A stretch of DNA of 64,000 bases from Axinella damicornis (taxonomy: Eukaryota; Porifera; Demospongiae; Axinellida; Axinellidae), in contig OZ007510.1 of assembly GCA_963931865.1 (NCBI GenBank), positions 10,822,993 to 10,886,992 on the forward strand, in the 5' to 3' direction. This document shows, piece after piece, positions 1-12,187 of this stretch. The first letter of the stretch is position 1. Every line of letters begins with the position of its first letter. The position numbers and the translations under genes were made by a program. The notes below the pieces were generated by a model. That model was not told the origin of the DNA. It worked only from the letters and a program-made list of their open reading frames with translations, and ran no database searches.

Positions 1-377
1 CGGGGAGCAGCAGTTGAAGCGAATGCAATCGGAGAGCATGGCAGACAAAGCGGATGCCATCGGGGAGCAGAGTTGAAGCGGACGCAATCGGGGAGCAGCA
101 GCCGAAGCGGACAATCGGGAAGCAGTTGAAACGGACGCAGTCGAGAGCAGCAGCTGAAGCGGACGCAAGCGGCGAGCAGCAGCTGAAAGCGGATGCAAGC
201 CAGGATCACTCAGCAGGAGTTGAACGGATCGATGCAATCGCGCGGGGAGCAGCAGCTGAAGAGGACGCAATCGGGGAGCAGCAGCTCTGCACAGAGAGCT
301 ATCCGGCACCGGATTACTCACGTAGGCGAACGAGGGGAAGTAGCTGAGCGAGTGAAGCGAGCGAAGCTACTTGTAGC
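1..377. repeat. Minisatellite-cored composite repeat, copy 1 (partial)
   Basis: The segment is built of imperfect 27-30-bp units around GCAATCGGGGAGCAGCAG with GTTGAAGCGGAC linkers. It closes with a unique tail that includes CGTAGGCGAACGAGGGG and ends GCGAAGCTACTTGTA. The same tail ends copies near 36950 and 42377. Immediately to the right the sequence becomes the end of a Gypsy LTR (from 378), so this element appears inserted inside that LTR, with its own left part outside the window. ORFs across it are repeat translations and I do not call them genes. Confidence 0.75.
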
Positions 378-467
378 TATAAATTATCATTGTTCAGTTT
401 GCACAATGTCATGTTCAGCGTCAGGTCGCTACATCACTCCCTTCATTAGAGAAGTGTGTCCTCACAC

Positions 468-719
468 TTAAACCTCAAACTCGGAATCAGAGTCTCGGAA
501 GCTAACAACTGTACCATATCGATCTGGAGGCCTCCTTGATCGTGTGGACCGCCTTAGGGCAGGTTGATTGAGACTTGGTTGGGGAGGAGCGGATGAATGT
601 GTCGGTTCTGATTCATTTTCCACTTCATGTTCCGATGATATTTCCTCCCGAGCAGTTGGTAATGGAGAAACCATTTCTTGTGGCCTTGTTTCCTCCTGGC
701 TGGGTATAGGATGACCCAA
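468..719 (-). pseudogene. Gypsy pol C-terminal tail
   Basis: This is a short open frame in a different phase from the pol frame to its right. It ends with ALRRSTRSRRPPDRYG, the basic tail commonly found at the extreme C-terminus of Gypsy polyproteins, just before the 3' LTR remnant. It is best read as the displaced end of pol after a frameshift near 715, not as a separate gene. Confidence 0.65.
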
Positions 720-2176
720 TTCTCCTCTTGAACACTCTCATCCTCTCTCTGAGAACGGTATCTCTTGAGTCTGTTTGAATGTATGACAAGTCGTTTCCTA
801 GGGTTTTGCAAGTGTTGAATGCGGTATACCACACTTCCAATCTTCTTGACCACTTTGAAGGGACCCTGCCAAGGCCGATAGAACTTTCGACTCTTTCCAC
901 GAGGGACAGCCGGACAGTGTAGCAAAACAAGGCTGCCTGTCTCAAATGTATCTGCCCGAGAAAACCGGTCATAGTTGGCCTTCTGCTTCTGTTGTTCAAC
1001 AGCAGAGTGGTCCCCCACTCTTTGATAAGCGTGTTGCATGCGTTCCTTTAGGGCATCAAGGGTGTCGTCTATTCTTGGAAGAGGCTGAGCATCCTTCTTT
1101 GTCACCTGGTTCACTTTCTGAAAATCACCACAAAATCGCGTTGATCCGTCTTTCTTCTTCACTAACACCACTGGTGATGCCCAGGGACCTTGAGCTGGTT
1201 CAATGATGTTCCTGGACAGCATCTGGTCAACAAGGTGTTGTATTTCGCCTCTCTGGTGGAAGGGAAGTTTTCTGGCTCGTTGACAGATTGGTTCAGCATT
1301 TCCAGTGTCAATGTGATGTTTTACCACATCTGTACACCCAAGGTCACCACCTCCCAAGGATATGGATTGGAGGCTCTCCCTCTCTGCACTTGACAGGTCC
1401 TCGGCTCGGGACGTCATCAATTTTACTGCATCCTCCAGGGTGCCTTGGTCTTTTCTACCTTCGCTGTTACCTCCTCCGAGGGCACAAACTTCCTCAACTC
1501 TGGACAAGGGCTGGTGGATCCCAACCTTTTGGTTGTGGTAGACTGTGACTGGAGCTGGAGAAGGATTGAGAATCCGGATGACACTGCCTCCCTTATCCAT
1601 GGAGCAGACAGATCGGGCAATGAGGAGACCTTGTTGCTCCATGATGCTGACCATGGGTTCTAGAACACCTGAACCCCTCGTCTGCTTAGAGTGTGAAACT
1701 GGAACATGCATCTGGCAGTGGCCTGGGATTACAACATCTGCAGAAAAAGAAACATGGCACACCGACATAATTTCAGGGCTCTCTTGGGATTGACACACCA
1801 CCTGTTTTCCTCCAGCTACCAAGGTTCGTTCTCTCATGTTAATCACACAGTCGTGTTGCTTGAGAAAGTCTGCACCTAGGAGGCGTTCTTGTGTCAATTC
1901 TCTGGCAATGAAGACCGGGAACTGAACGTGTATATCTCCCACTTATAGCTGGAGTTCGCCCTGTCCCAGGAGGTCCAGCTCTCCACCATTGGCAGCTACA
2001 ATTGACCGCGTTGGTCGCGTCAGATGTTCCATGGGAAAGTCTGCAGCCTCTCTCCAGACATCCTCTCGAACTAAGGAGACTGCTGAACCAGTATCGATGA
2101 GCATCTGTGTATAGCGGTCCCCCAGTTTCCCTACCACCACCAGAGCAGCTGCAGAATTTGTAACAACATTAGACAA
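554..2176 (-). pseudogene. Gypsy pol: protease, partial RT fused to integrase C-terminus
   Basis: The aspartic protease starts near 2176, with its active site in MLIDTGSAVSLV. An in-frame TAA at 1943-1945 interrupts it before the LLGADFL flap region. The next frame (1942-554) carries the N-terminal RT segment, including PWASPVVLVKKKDGSTRFC and a VNQVTKKDAQPLP stretch. At about 1045-1060 the protein passes in frame from RT palm (RIDDTLDAL) into the integrase C-terminal region (ANYDRFSR ... FYRPWQGPFKVVKKI). The YxDD box, RNase H and the integrase catalytic core are absent. The element cannot make a working polymerase or integrase. A frame change near 715 separates this from the tail at 468-719. 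Confidence 0.8.
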
Positions 2177-2232
2177 AGAAGCTTGGGTCTTAAAAGTTCC
2201 AGCCGGCGGTTGACCCGCGCCACCGGCTGAGC

Positions 2233-3096
2233 CTAGTTTAAAGGCTGATTACGGCCCTGTTGCCTCGGCTGCTTCGGGCAATTTCGTCTGAGGTGGCCAC
2301 GTTCCCTGCACCCCCAACAAACTGGTCCACGTTGCCCCCCAGCTTGGTCCCCACGGAGTCGAGCTACCTCTTGCGTGAGGTACCTCACTTGAGTCGTTAG
2401 TTCTGCAATCTCGGAGGGTCTGCTGGGTCGGGTGGCGTTCGTGGATGTCTGAGCAGCAACTGCTGTTTGAAGGTTTTCCGCACTGTCAGTCTCCAGGGCT
2501 AGGGTCTCTGAGGGCAGATGCTTCTCTTTGTGGAGCCGCTTTTGAGCTCTCTCCACCGTCTCTTGTTGATTTGCAATGCGCAGGGCTGCGTCCATGGTTC
2601 CAGGCATTTCTCGCATCAACCAAAGCTGAACGGACGAGGAACGAATCCCTTGGACAAAATGACCTCTTAGAATTTCTTGTTGCTGTTCAACTGACCACGT
2701 AGGATAGGCCTTGTCGGCAAGCACACGCAGGGCTCCAGCAAAGTCAGCCAACTGTTCTCCTGGCTTCTGAACTCTGGTCTGTAACTTGTACTGCCATTCC
2801 AGTTCATTTCCGTCTGGTGTGTAGTGTTGCCGCAGGCAGTCCACCACTGTACGATATTCAACTGTCTCCAGTAGCCCACGTTGTGAAACAACTCGGAAAG
2901 GCTTGTCCTCGAGGAGGGAAAGACGTTCTTTCACCCGCTGGTTTTCAGCAATGTCCACCTGCCGTATGTACATCCCGTCAGCCACAACGTAAAATCAGCA
3001 CCCGCCGCAAATCTTGCTGGTGGACGCAACTCATCCTGACAAACCGAGTCATGTCTGGACGCTCAGGGCGGGCTGGTGTATCTTCGTCGGCCATAA
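2233..3096 (-). pseudogene. Gypsy gag, frameshifted
   Basis: This is the nucleocapsid-bearing gag polyprotein of the retrotransposon, which would package its RNA. The long open frame covers 2985-2233 and ends with a CCHC zinc knuckle (CWGCRERGHLRRNC) in a basic tail, as in Gypsy gag. The likely start is an ATG about 3096, directly after the primer-binding site. That frame stops after about 38 codons, and the coding signal (GADFTLWLTG) continues in another frame before joining the long frame near 2985. At least two frame changes therefore disrupt the N-terminus. The capsid-like middle (LLEDKPFRVV ... YTPDGNELEWQYKLQ) is typical of metazoan Gypsy gag. Confidence 0.75.
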
Positions 3097-3543
3097 TCCC
3101 ACTTCTGACACCAATGTAATATTCTGCTCGGCTACTGCGCAGCTCAGGACAAGTGACTCAATGGCGGATGGCAGAATAAGTGCCTGACAATCTTGTGTAC
3201 AAAGATCAAGCCTTTTATAGCTGAGTATATAGAATCAGGGTGCCAGATAAAGATAACTCAGGTGCATGTTACAAGACAATAGATATAAATTATCATTGTT
3301 CAGTTTGCACAATGTCATGTTCAGCGTCAGGTCGCTACAGTAAGTTACACACTCCATACTCCATGCATTTCATCTGCAGGAACTGTTGGCAGGTCTCAGC
3401 AAGATTCAGGTATGATATTTTGTTGCTGTATTTACTCTTGTTTTGTCTGCATTGCTTGTATTTTCACTAATGAGGGCCACTGTGTATAGTGGCTGAAATG
3501 TCTGTTTCAAATTGTTGTTTGGTTGGTGCACAAGATAATGTTA

Positions 3544-4244
3544 TACCGTAGTCTCTCGAAAATACGCCCACCCTCGAAAATACGCCCACCCCCCTTTTTC
3601 GCGACAAGTTGTTGCAAAGGGTCATTTATTACTCGAAAGTACGCCCACCCTATTAGCTCGAACAGGAAAGCACTTGAATAGCTCCGGAAGAAGCACTGTC
3701 AAAGAGGTTGGACTAAGAAAAGAAGGCTGGCTATCACGGTACTATTTGCAATGAATTTCATGCCATATTGCATAATCAGCTGTGTATTGAATGCATGACA
3801 TGAGACCGTGCACGCGCTGTGCATTGCATGTTTGTGTCTTCGCGTGTGCAATCGCCTTAGCGTAGCACTAGCAGCGCACTACGGATTTCTAGGAAGCAGC
3901 AGCAATCGGCAAGTCCCGAAGATAGTCTGCGCACTCTACGTCATTCAAGCAGTCCTGCTGTGTCTTGTTTGCTGTTCCTGTAGCTACTCACACGAAGAGA
4001 TTGTTCCTGCTCACCAAGAAACTCCGGGACTAGTAGTAGTTAAGCCTTGCTAGAATGACTGTTGCAGTATTGCACTCGTATACGCATGTACTTGGGTGGG
4101 CCTACTTTCGAATTGGGTGGGCCTACTTTCGAGTCAAGGGTGGGCCTATTTTCGGGAGAGGGGTCCTCGAAAATACGCCCATCCCCTTCTTTGAGCAGAT
4201 TCTAAATTCATCGCCCATGGGCGTATTTTCGAGAGACTACGGTA
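3544..4244. mobile_element. TA-type MITE in copy A intron
   Basis: The ends are inverted repeats: TACCGTAGTCTCTCGAAAAT at the left and its complement ending GAGAGACTACGGTA at the right. Subterminal repeats of CGAAAATACGCCCACC recur in both orientations. No transposase ORF is present. The TA ends suggest a Tc1/mariner-type non-autonomous element. Confidence 0.7.
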
Positions 4245-4921
4245 CTGGGATTTGTGCAAATTATCCACACATTTTTTTAGCAGATCCTTCTTGGAAAATA
4301 GACTCTGTTGGTATGGCAACGTCATCCCTTTCAACTGGTTGCCCTGAACAATACTTTGGAAGTGATAAGGGTCACAAATCTATGGTGTAGCTAGTACGTC
4401 TGTAGCACCAGTCTCACAGTGACAGGTAATGGTTACTTAGCAACAAACTAGTTTGCAGACAATTAGCAGTGGCCAATTGTGTGTTTCTGAAACCTTGTTG
4501 GTTGTTTGGTTGCCTGGTGCCCATGGCATCTTAGCACCTACCTATACCAACACATGAGACCAATTATAGACAGGGAATTTGTTTAAACACAACTCTGTAA
4601 CAATGCTCCATGGGGATGAAACAGGTGTTACTTTATTGTGATGTAGCAAACCGGAAATGTCCACTTCTTTGCTGACCTCCACCGTTCCCATGGTAACTTT
4701 GTGGTGGATGCAGATGCCAATGTGCTCTTGGACCTTTTCAGCCAAATTGGAACTTTACCCCTTGGTTAGCAAATTGACTGTATCTATCAGTAATCTACAC
4801 CAGAATCATGTATAAAAGAAAGACTACTGGTTAAATGGGAGGTGGGGCCAGGTTGGGTGCATGGAGGGTGTGGTCAGCTGGGGTGGGTTAATCAATGGGG
4901 GTGTGGCTGGTGTGAGTGCAT

Positions 4922-4956
<35 letters not shown>
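4922..4956. repeat. Poly-G tract, 35 bp
   Basis: This is an uninterrupted run of 35 G in the intron between copy A exons 4647-4764 and 5609-5739. The flanks are also G-rich (GGGTGTGGCTGG types). The length is probably unreliable in any assembly. Confidence 0.9.
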
Positions 4957-4957
<1 letters not shown>

Positions 4958-7516
4958 ATGGAGGTGGGGCTGGGTGGGTTGGGAGGTGCATATTTCAGTT
5001 GCTCAAACATTGAGTTGAAGACATTATGCCACCTAATTCAGAATGTAGAGACATGGTGTAGAGTATGGAAGGGGAGAACATCTGGAGGGATTTATATTAG
5101 ATTTAATTTCCATCGTTTTCAGACTGATGATGTCGTATGGCATTGTGAGGCTTTATGTCAGGGGGAGGTGGGTGGGTGCACCCGAATGGTGCAAACAGCA
5201 TGGCTGTGTCTGGGCTTGGCTGTCAAAGGGCCGCAGTTGTAGTACATTGCATGCACAAGTCTAGCTGGGTAGCTGTTCACACCTTTTGCACACATGTGCC
5301 TTCCTCGCGCACATGCAAGGGTGTGATTAATTTCTTTCTGGTCAAGTTTGCCTTGTCTTCTGCTCGTTTTGTACCTTGTCAATGTCGTTCCCCATTAATC
5401 TATTCTCCTGCCATCGAGTCCGAAGCATTTCACGTGTTATATTGCACTAGATTGATGGTATGGGGAGACAGATCGACATGGCTCAACTACAACTAGTGTG
5501 GGGCTTGCTCACGCTCACCCAACTATCTGAACGTACTACTTACTACTTTACATTGCCTGCATCCTGCTCCATGTATCCTACTTGTCATTCTTCTCTGCAT
5601 TCTTGAAGGCTACAACCACCGTGCGGTACGGGAAGCTCTGTCAACAGAGCATGCTCTGGTGATGCTCATGTCCAGACCAGCTCTTGGCTTCAACCCTACC
5701 TTGGACTACACGCAGACCCTTGAGGACTGCCTTCTCTCTGTGAGTTTATTCATGGCCATCCCACCTCTTTGTATTAGTGTAATAAAATGACGTCACCATG
5801 CTGCCAGTACTGCTCCTGCAGCATATGAAGTGGCACAAGCCAAGAATTATAGCTCAAAGTCTTGCTTGTTTCCGTGTTAAGGTTATCCGTTGACCGGAAG
5901 TAAAATTTAATTTGCCTGTTTATGGGCAGCTGCATGTTATTTCAGCGATTCCCGTGCGAATTTACTTATCTACGCATTCTACAACTTTTGTCACAGAAAA
6001 GGTAATTGAGATGGAAATAGGCATTTATATAACTGCTACTATCATATATCTAGTGCGAGAGCTATGTTTGGGAGTCTGTGTAGGCTGTTGTCCACTGCTA
6101 GCGAAGTGAATTGTTGCCACACCCTTCGTTGGACGCCATTTTTTCTGTGTACTTTGGCTGCTAGCGGGAGATGTTCGGCGAATGACTTGTTCATTTATAG
6201 CTCTCGCACTCGAAGTTCATGTCTTCTAGCTGCTTCCTGAAGCTGAAGGTGCAATTCTGCGTGTAACGAGTACAGTTTGTAGAATGCGCTCAGAATTTAT
6301 AAATGTGTATGGGAGGGGTCAAGGCGTCCATGTAGCCACGCCCCTGCAGGAAGTTCGTCTGTTGAGAAGTAGGCGGGTCTGAATAGGCTCGAGTCCAGCA
6401 CCGCACTTTGTGCTAGGCGCTGTAAGAATTCGACATGGCTTGCATGAATATTGCTCCAGTTATTGCATGATACGCGGGTACCCGTAACCTTAATACACAC
6501 TGCACAATCACACGATTGTCTCTTCCAGGTTGCTCCGGGTGGCATGAGTGAAGTTACCACAATGATGTGTGGATCATGTGCCAATGAAAATGCGTTCAAA
6601 GCTGCTTTCATCTGGTACATGGTAAGTGTGACAATAGTGGCTATACTATGTTTAGCTATATGACTATCTTTATTGAGTGACAGCTCTACATTTGTATCTT
6701 ACAGAACAAGCAGCGTGGTGCTCCATTATCTCCTGATTCTGAAGAGTACAAGACAGCCATTATTAATCAGGTGTCCATGCATGGTAGACCTCCAGAATCC
6801 AAAGTTTATACTGAACCTATTTTGAGATATAGCTGAGGCCTTTAGCTTGTGATGCTATAAGAAATTTTGTTTCTACTCCTTAGCCGTGCATGGGTCCGAT
6901 GGCTTCAGTGATAAGAACGTATCTGAATTCAGATGGTCTTGGGGTTGAATCTGAGCTTGATCCCTTGCTGGCTTCATTCTCCGTCTCCAAAGCTGACATG
7001 ATATTAGTTATATGCTCCTATATGCTCATTGACAAGCAGTTTTGTACATGATTGTAGTAATGTATGTATGTCTGGTTAGAGAGCTGCATGACAAGTTTTT
7101 GTGTGGGCCTCGACTGAATTTTATGACAAGTTTTTGTGTGAGCCTCAACTGAATTTTATAGCTCAATATCTAAGTATTTATTGTGTACACGGGGTGAATA
7201 AGTATGCTGCTATGCTAACAGGTCACTGCATGTGTAATTTGCCAGATGCTTTAATTTATGCATGTATTATGAATTTTAGAAATCAGTTTCTAACCTCATG
7301 GTCCAGCATTTCACGTATGCATGTGCTACTAGTAAATATTGGAGCCAGGGAAATTAAGGACTGTGGTCACAACTCTCACCTACATTCTTCTGTCCCTGTA
7401 GCCACCTGGGTGTCCCAAACTGAGCATTCTCTCGTTGAGAAAGGGTTTCATGGTCGACTTCTAGGTCAGTTCAACACTCCCTGATATTGATTGTCCCATC
7501 AGTGAATGGGTGAATG

Positions 7517-8003
7517 CAGTGGTGTATCTACGGCAGGGCCTAGCAGGGCACATGCAGGCCCTGCCTGACGGTCAAAATGCCCGCCCTGCCAGTAGCAGCT
7601 AGGCCCTGTGTAAAATGGCCAAGTCAGTCCTGAGACCCCAGCAGCTGTCGACGTATAGTAAGCAGCCATATGGAGTCATGGCTGAGTCGCACTTCCCCGA
7701 ACAGTGCTTGAGGGCGTTGAGACAGTGAGACACACGGCTAGGTTTGGCAGTAAGTTCCATCCCAAGATTGCATGCAGAAACGAACTCAGGTGGTGTCAAA
7801 TTCGGCCCCCCAGGCCCAATTCACATGTTTGTCTCTGCAGCATCGATTCTCATACATCTGGAACTTGCAGTACAAAGCACGAAGGTGTCACAAGAGCCCA
7901 GCCTGAAAAAGGAAGGCGAAAATATTTTTCCATGCGAATTCGCTGCCTTCAGCAGCGTCCCCTGTAGTACCCTACCAATTCTACGGTTCTGGCTACGCCA
8001 CTG
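7517..8003. mobile_element. hAT-type MITE with 8-bp target duplication
   Basis: The left end is CAGTGGTGTATCTACGG and the right end is GGCTACGCCACTG, an imperfect inverted repeat. Identical 8-bp flanks GGTGAATG lie at 7509-7516 and 8004-8011. An 8-bp duplication with CAGTGG-type ends is the hAT superfamily signature. No transposase is present. It sits in an intron of GABA transaminase copy A. Confidence 0.8.
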
Positions 8004-8252
8004 GGTGAATGCACCGCAACAGATAACTGGTGCATGCTGCATGCTGGATGACACAGCGAGTGTCACTATCTAGCCACTATAGGCGAGATTTCTTGCCTGG
8101 AGGGAATGAGAAATTTGTTTGTGGGATGAAACTTGAGTAAGCTGTTGTGACCTCCATCCCGGCTTGATGGTGTCTGTGTGCATGCATGGCCTTTAGCTTA
8201 TGATATCTATATTGAACTGTTTTATGCTATCACATGAACGTATACCTTGTTT

Positions 8253-8360
8253 CCCATCCCTCCCCCCTCCCCCCTCCCTCCTCCCCTCCCCTCCCCTCCC
8301 TCTCCCCTTGCCCTCCCCTCCCCCCTCCCCTCCCTCCCCCCTCCCCTCCCCCCTATCCCT
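8253..8360. repeat. Polypyrimidine (CCCTCC) tract before exon
   Basis: About 100 bp of C and T with hardly any purine directly precede the 3' splice site of the exon at 8374 in copy A. A shorter tract precedes the same exon in copy B (17811-17878). It may act as an extended polypyrimidine tract for splicing, but may also be simple low-complexity expansion. Confidence 0.7.
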
Positions 8361-10274
8361 TACCCCCATGTAGGCAGTCTCTCCTGCAGCCATGTTAGGC
8401 CAATGCAGAAGCTGGATGTTCCAGCATTCGACTGGCCCACTGCCCCTTTCCCACAGTTGAAGTACCCACTGGAGGAGTTCACCAGGGAGAATGAGGCAGA
8501 GGAGAGGAGATGCTTGGAGCAGGTACAACTCAATTCATGCATGTGTTTAGCTCAACTAGTTGAACAGGAGCACCTATATAAAGAAAACTGTTTGGTAGCA
8601 CTGTAAGGGTGGACTTGTACTGCCATCCTCTGTACTATTCTTCACGTGGTAATGAGATCATGACAGTGGTTCACAGAGAAACAACCTTGGATTTGTACCA
8701 GCTTTCGCTCACTATGATTAGCCATAGTTATAATATTAGCCTCGTTCCGAGCACCTGGGAACGAGGCTTAGCTAAACTGTTTTGAGCATGATGTGCCTAT
8801 ACAATCTGCCTTCATCTGTTTACATTGTATAGCTGCTAGGGTGCTACACTGTATTGACGAGGCCCAGCAAGGTCAGAACAGATAGTTATACACTCAGGAA
8901 GGCATCCATCCATGAAGTTCCTGCCTCAGAAGCATTGCCAGTAGTATCACTGTTAAATCCTAAAAACCACCACCTGCCATCACAATGATACACGTATTCA
9001 CTGCATGTATGCAATTAATGCACACAAAGTGATTGCAAAGTTCCTTCTTCTTGTATTGTAGGTAGAGGATCAGATAGAGAAATCAAACAGAGAGGGTGGA
9101 ACCCCAATCGCTACTGTACTTGTGGAGCCCATTCAAGCTGAGGGAGGTTAGCTTGACCCACAGGACATCACCATGCACACTACATACGTAGTACCCAGAG
9201 AAGCCATTGCAAGACAAAGATAATACACTTAATTTAAACTGTGCATTATGTGAACTGTGCATTAACCACAGGTGACAGGCACGCATCACCTGAGTTTTTC
9301 AGAGGACTGCAGAGGATCTGCAAGAAGGTCAATACCTAGTTCCAGCGTGCACTGTGCCTGATTGTACCCTGATGTAATGCGTATGATTTGCATGTTCCCT
9401 CCCGCAGCACGGTGTAGCATTCATGGTTGATGAAGTGCAAACTGGAGGAGGTGCTACAGGCAGCATGTGGTACAGTGCTCCTCTTTACTAGCTATTATTC
9501 TGGCCCCTCACAGTGGGGTTGAGGTCACTCATCGTCTTACCCAACAGTCCCCTAATAAATGCATAATTTCTCTGCCAGGGCACACGATAGCTGGCAATTG
9601 TCGGAGCCCCCAGACTATGTGACCTTTGGCAAGAAGTTTCAGATTGGAGGATACTTCCACCTCCCAGGAAGACGACCTGCAGAGGTATGCAAATTACGTT
9701 CAAACACAGCTAACCAATTGCACTCAGTAGTTTTGTTTGAAATTTGTCATGATAACTTGCACCTATCCCGTATAGCCGGATCGTATTGCCAATACCTGGC
9801 TGGGAGACCCTGCCAAGATGTTGATACTGGATGTAATCATCAAGGAGATTGCCAGGAACAATCTCCTTAGTGTAGTGAAGGAGAGTGGAAAGGTGCTGAT
9901 GTCAGGGCTAACAGATATACAGGTAAGATATAGTATACTGTACTTGACAACTTTGATGTGGGAAGTTTGGCTATAAAATTACTATTGTCTGTAAGATTAT
10001 GCACCACATAGATTTGGAATGATATAGAATCAATGCTCTTGTTTCCTGTGCAGGCCAAGTATCCCTCCCTCATCCACAGTCCAAGGGGTGTGGGTACCTT
10101 TTGTGCATTTGACTGCTGCAGTACGGAAATGAGGAACAAGCTCGTGTTCAATCTGAGGAACAAAGGTGATTAATATGCTTGGAAGGCGTGGTTTAATAAT
10201 TAGACTAGACAAGGTGTATATCTAACCACATACTGGCCCTCGTGTATATACATACATCATACTCCGGTTCTATA

Positions 10275-12187
10275 TAGCCTCATTCCCAGGCCTTCTCACC
10301 CCGGGGTTTGTTACTTGCAGTACTAACATTAACGTGGGGGGAGGCCTGGTGAAACTCATCATGTGCAGTGACATAGGTGGACGTAGTATGTACGTATGGA
10401 GGAGTGGCACATTCCGGAGTAAACCGCAAGGCTGTCTTTTGCCCACGCATTCAGAGCGCCACCATCGACAACGGAATACCTGTAGCCTCTTACTCAGGCC
10501 TTCTCACTCCTGCGTCTGGTGCGACATACGCTGGGGTGAGAAAGCCTGGGTGTGAAGCTAAGTGACTTACTTGGACGCAGCACTAGCACTGTTAGTTGTA
10601 CATGTAGAGTGCCACTGTCAAAGCGGGTCAAGGTATTTCCTGCCTTCAGACTTCTGCACAGCTGTGGGGCGGATTTCCGAACCCGAGAAAACATTGCCAA
10701 GACTGTCCGATGTCGACTGAGTGCTGCTGTTATTCACACCACATTACTACACTATACAGCAATACATGAGTAGAACACGCCTCTGGATGGAACACAGATC
10801 TATAATATAATCACATAACATCATGCGCACTGGTATAAAATTCTCCAGTCCAACATTCAACTCTTCAAACCAAAGCAACCATTGGCGTGGAACAGAAGAT
10901 AAGTTGGTACGTAAGAAATGTCTGCATTCAGTTTTCCCGAGGAAGACTTAAAGCTCATCTGCTTTTCTTGTAGGCTTCATACAGTGTACTCTGAGACACC
11001 AGTCTCTGGACCAGATGCAAGACTAGTGAAAGTGTCTGACATCCACCAGCAAACTGCACAATGTTTTCCTTCTGACCCAATTGATCATCATCAAATAGGG
11101 TAGTTGATAATGAAGACATTTCCAAATGCACAATCCAAACGAATAGGGCAGGAGAATTGTTGTGGGTATTGAGTCTTGTGCCACATCACAACCACCAGCT
11201 GAATCACCACAGGCACAGTTGCAAGCTGAAAAGGCTACGTGGGAGTGAGCAGCTTGCATTACAAGTACAGGTGCTCAGTGAGGCAAGGGTGCGTGAGCAT
11301 CAGCATACCTATGACCCACTTGCAGGGTGGATGAAGTCGTGCACAATGGACAAAATGTACTCCACGGGATGGACACTCCAACGTGATTCGTTGATTTTTC
11401 ACTCGCTGCTGTTACAGATGAACTTTGTGCTTTCGCACCTGATCTGTTCTCTCTGCTCAATCAATTGGCTTTATCCCAGCACAATGCAGCTTCTTCAGAT
11501 CGAAGAAGTCAGCGTTGAGCAGGGCAAGGTGGTCTGTACACTCCTTAATGCTCGATCACAGCGAGTGAATGGGCTGCAGCTACTCATCAGCTTCATGGTT
11601 GTGGTACGGGCTACAAGTAAACAGGCAAGTAAAACAGGAAGTATAACATCAGGAGCTGTGAGGAGTGGCAAGCACAGTAGTAAAACGCATGCACATGCCA
11701 AAACGTCTATCTTGTCATCATCCAGGCAATGACAACTCGGAACCACGCTGGCATTTGTATGTCGCCAGTCCTGGCAAACGTGGACCTGCATGAGGCCGTT
11801 TATTTGCAGGAGCCTGGTACTTGGAGATCATCAATTGCTACATTATCGTAACAGAACAATAATACCTGTTAGTCCATCAGTGCTTTCATTGGACTGATGA
11901 CTACACCGACGATGGCCTCTTCACTTATCGCAAGTGGCCCAAGAAACATGCATAGAGATTTGGCAGAACCCGTGGCCATCCGGTCAAATATATCTCTTTG
12001 GTGTAGCAGAGGCAACAAGACTGCCTTGGGCGAAAGACCGCCTTGTGGTTTTATTTGGGAATGTGCCACTCCTCCATGCATATGTCCATATTACGTCCAC
12101 CTACATCACCGCATGTGACCAGGCCTTCCCCCGCGTTGGTACTGCAAGCGACAAGCACTGGGGTGGGAAGGCCTGGGAACAAGGCTA
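10275..12187. mobile_element. 1.9-kb foldback (9-bp TSD) element in copy A intron
   Basis: It starts TAGCCTCATTCCCAGGCC and ends with the near complement. Its flanks are perfect 9-bp duplications, GGTTCTATA at 10266-10274 and 12188-12196. Inverted arms extend about 150 bp or more (around 10275-10455 against 12040-12187, including GGAGGAGTGGCACATTCC and its complement). The middle contains decayed protein-coding sequence (11330-11820). A 9-bp duplication and long arms point to a Mutator-like non-autonomous element. No MULE transposase is visible. Confidence 0.85.
11330..11830 (+). pseudogene. Decayed coding fragment inside the foldback element
   Basis: Within the 10275-12187 element, two frames alternate with protein-like character: one reads DELCAFAPDLFSLLNQLAL and the next VVCTLLNARSQRVNGLQLL. 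The sequence continues toward NHAGICMSP and VYLQEPGTW. Stops and frame changes break it. The style recalls the multi-copy hypothetical proteins of cnidarians and sponges that carry DUF6589-type regions, but I assign this from memory and with low confidence. Confidence 0.35.

Larger units (their letters stand above)
378..3339 (-). mobile_element. Degenerate Ty3/Gypsy LTR retrotransposon
   Basis: The element reads right to left. The 5' LTR is 3115-3339 (225 bp, TG...CA ends). The last 56 bp of the 3' LTR survive at 378-433, identical to 3284-3339; the rest is displaced by the repeat at 1-377. Next to the 5' LTR a primer-binding site (about 3097-3113) starts TGGTGTCAGAAGTGGGA, which matches the complement of a tRNA-Leu 3' end. 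A purine-rich GAAGGGAGTGA abuts the 3' LTR. Inside, in order, lie gag, protease, a truncated reverse transcriptase joined to the integrase C-terminus, and a basic tail. Nonsense, frameshifts and a large internal deletion make it non-autonomous. It has split off the 5' exons of GABA transaminase copy A. Confidence 0.9.

Noticed and set aside
8193..8606. Pro-rich and Gly/Glu-rich frames around the CCCTCC tract
   Set aside because: They are low-complexity translations; the true coding part is only the exon 8374-8522 of GABA transaminase copy A.
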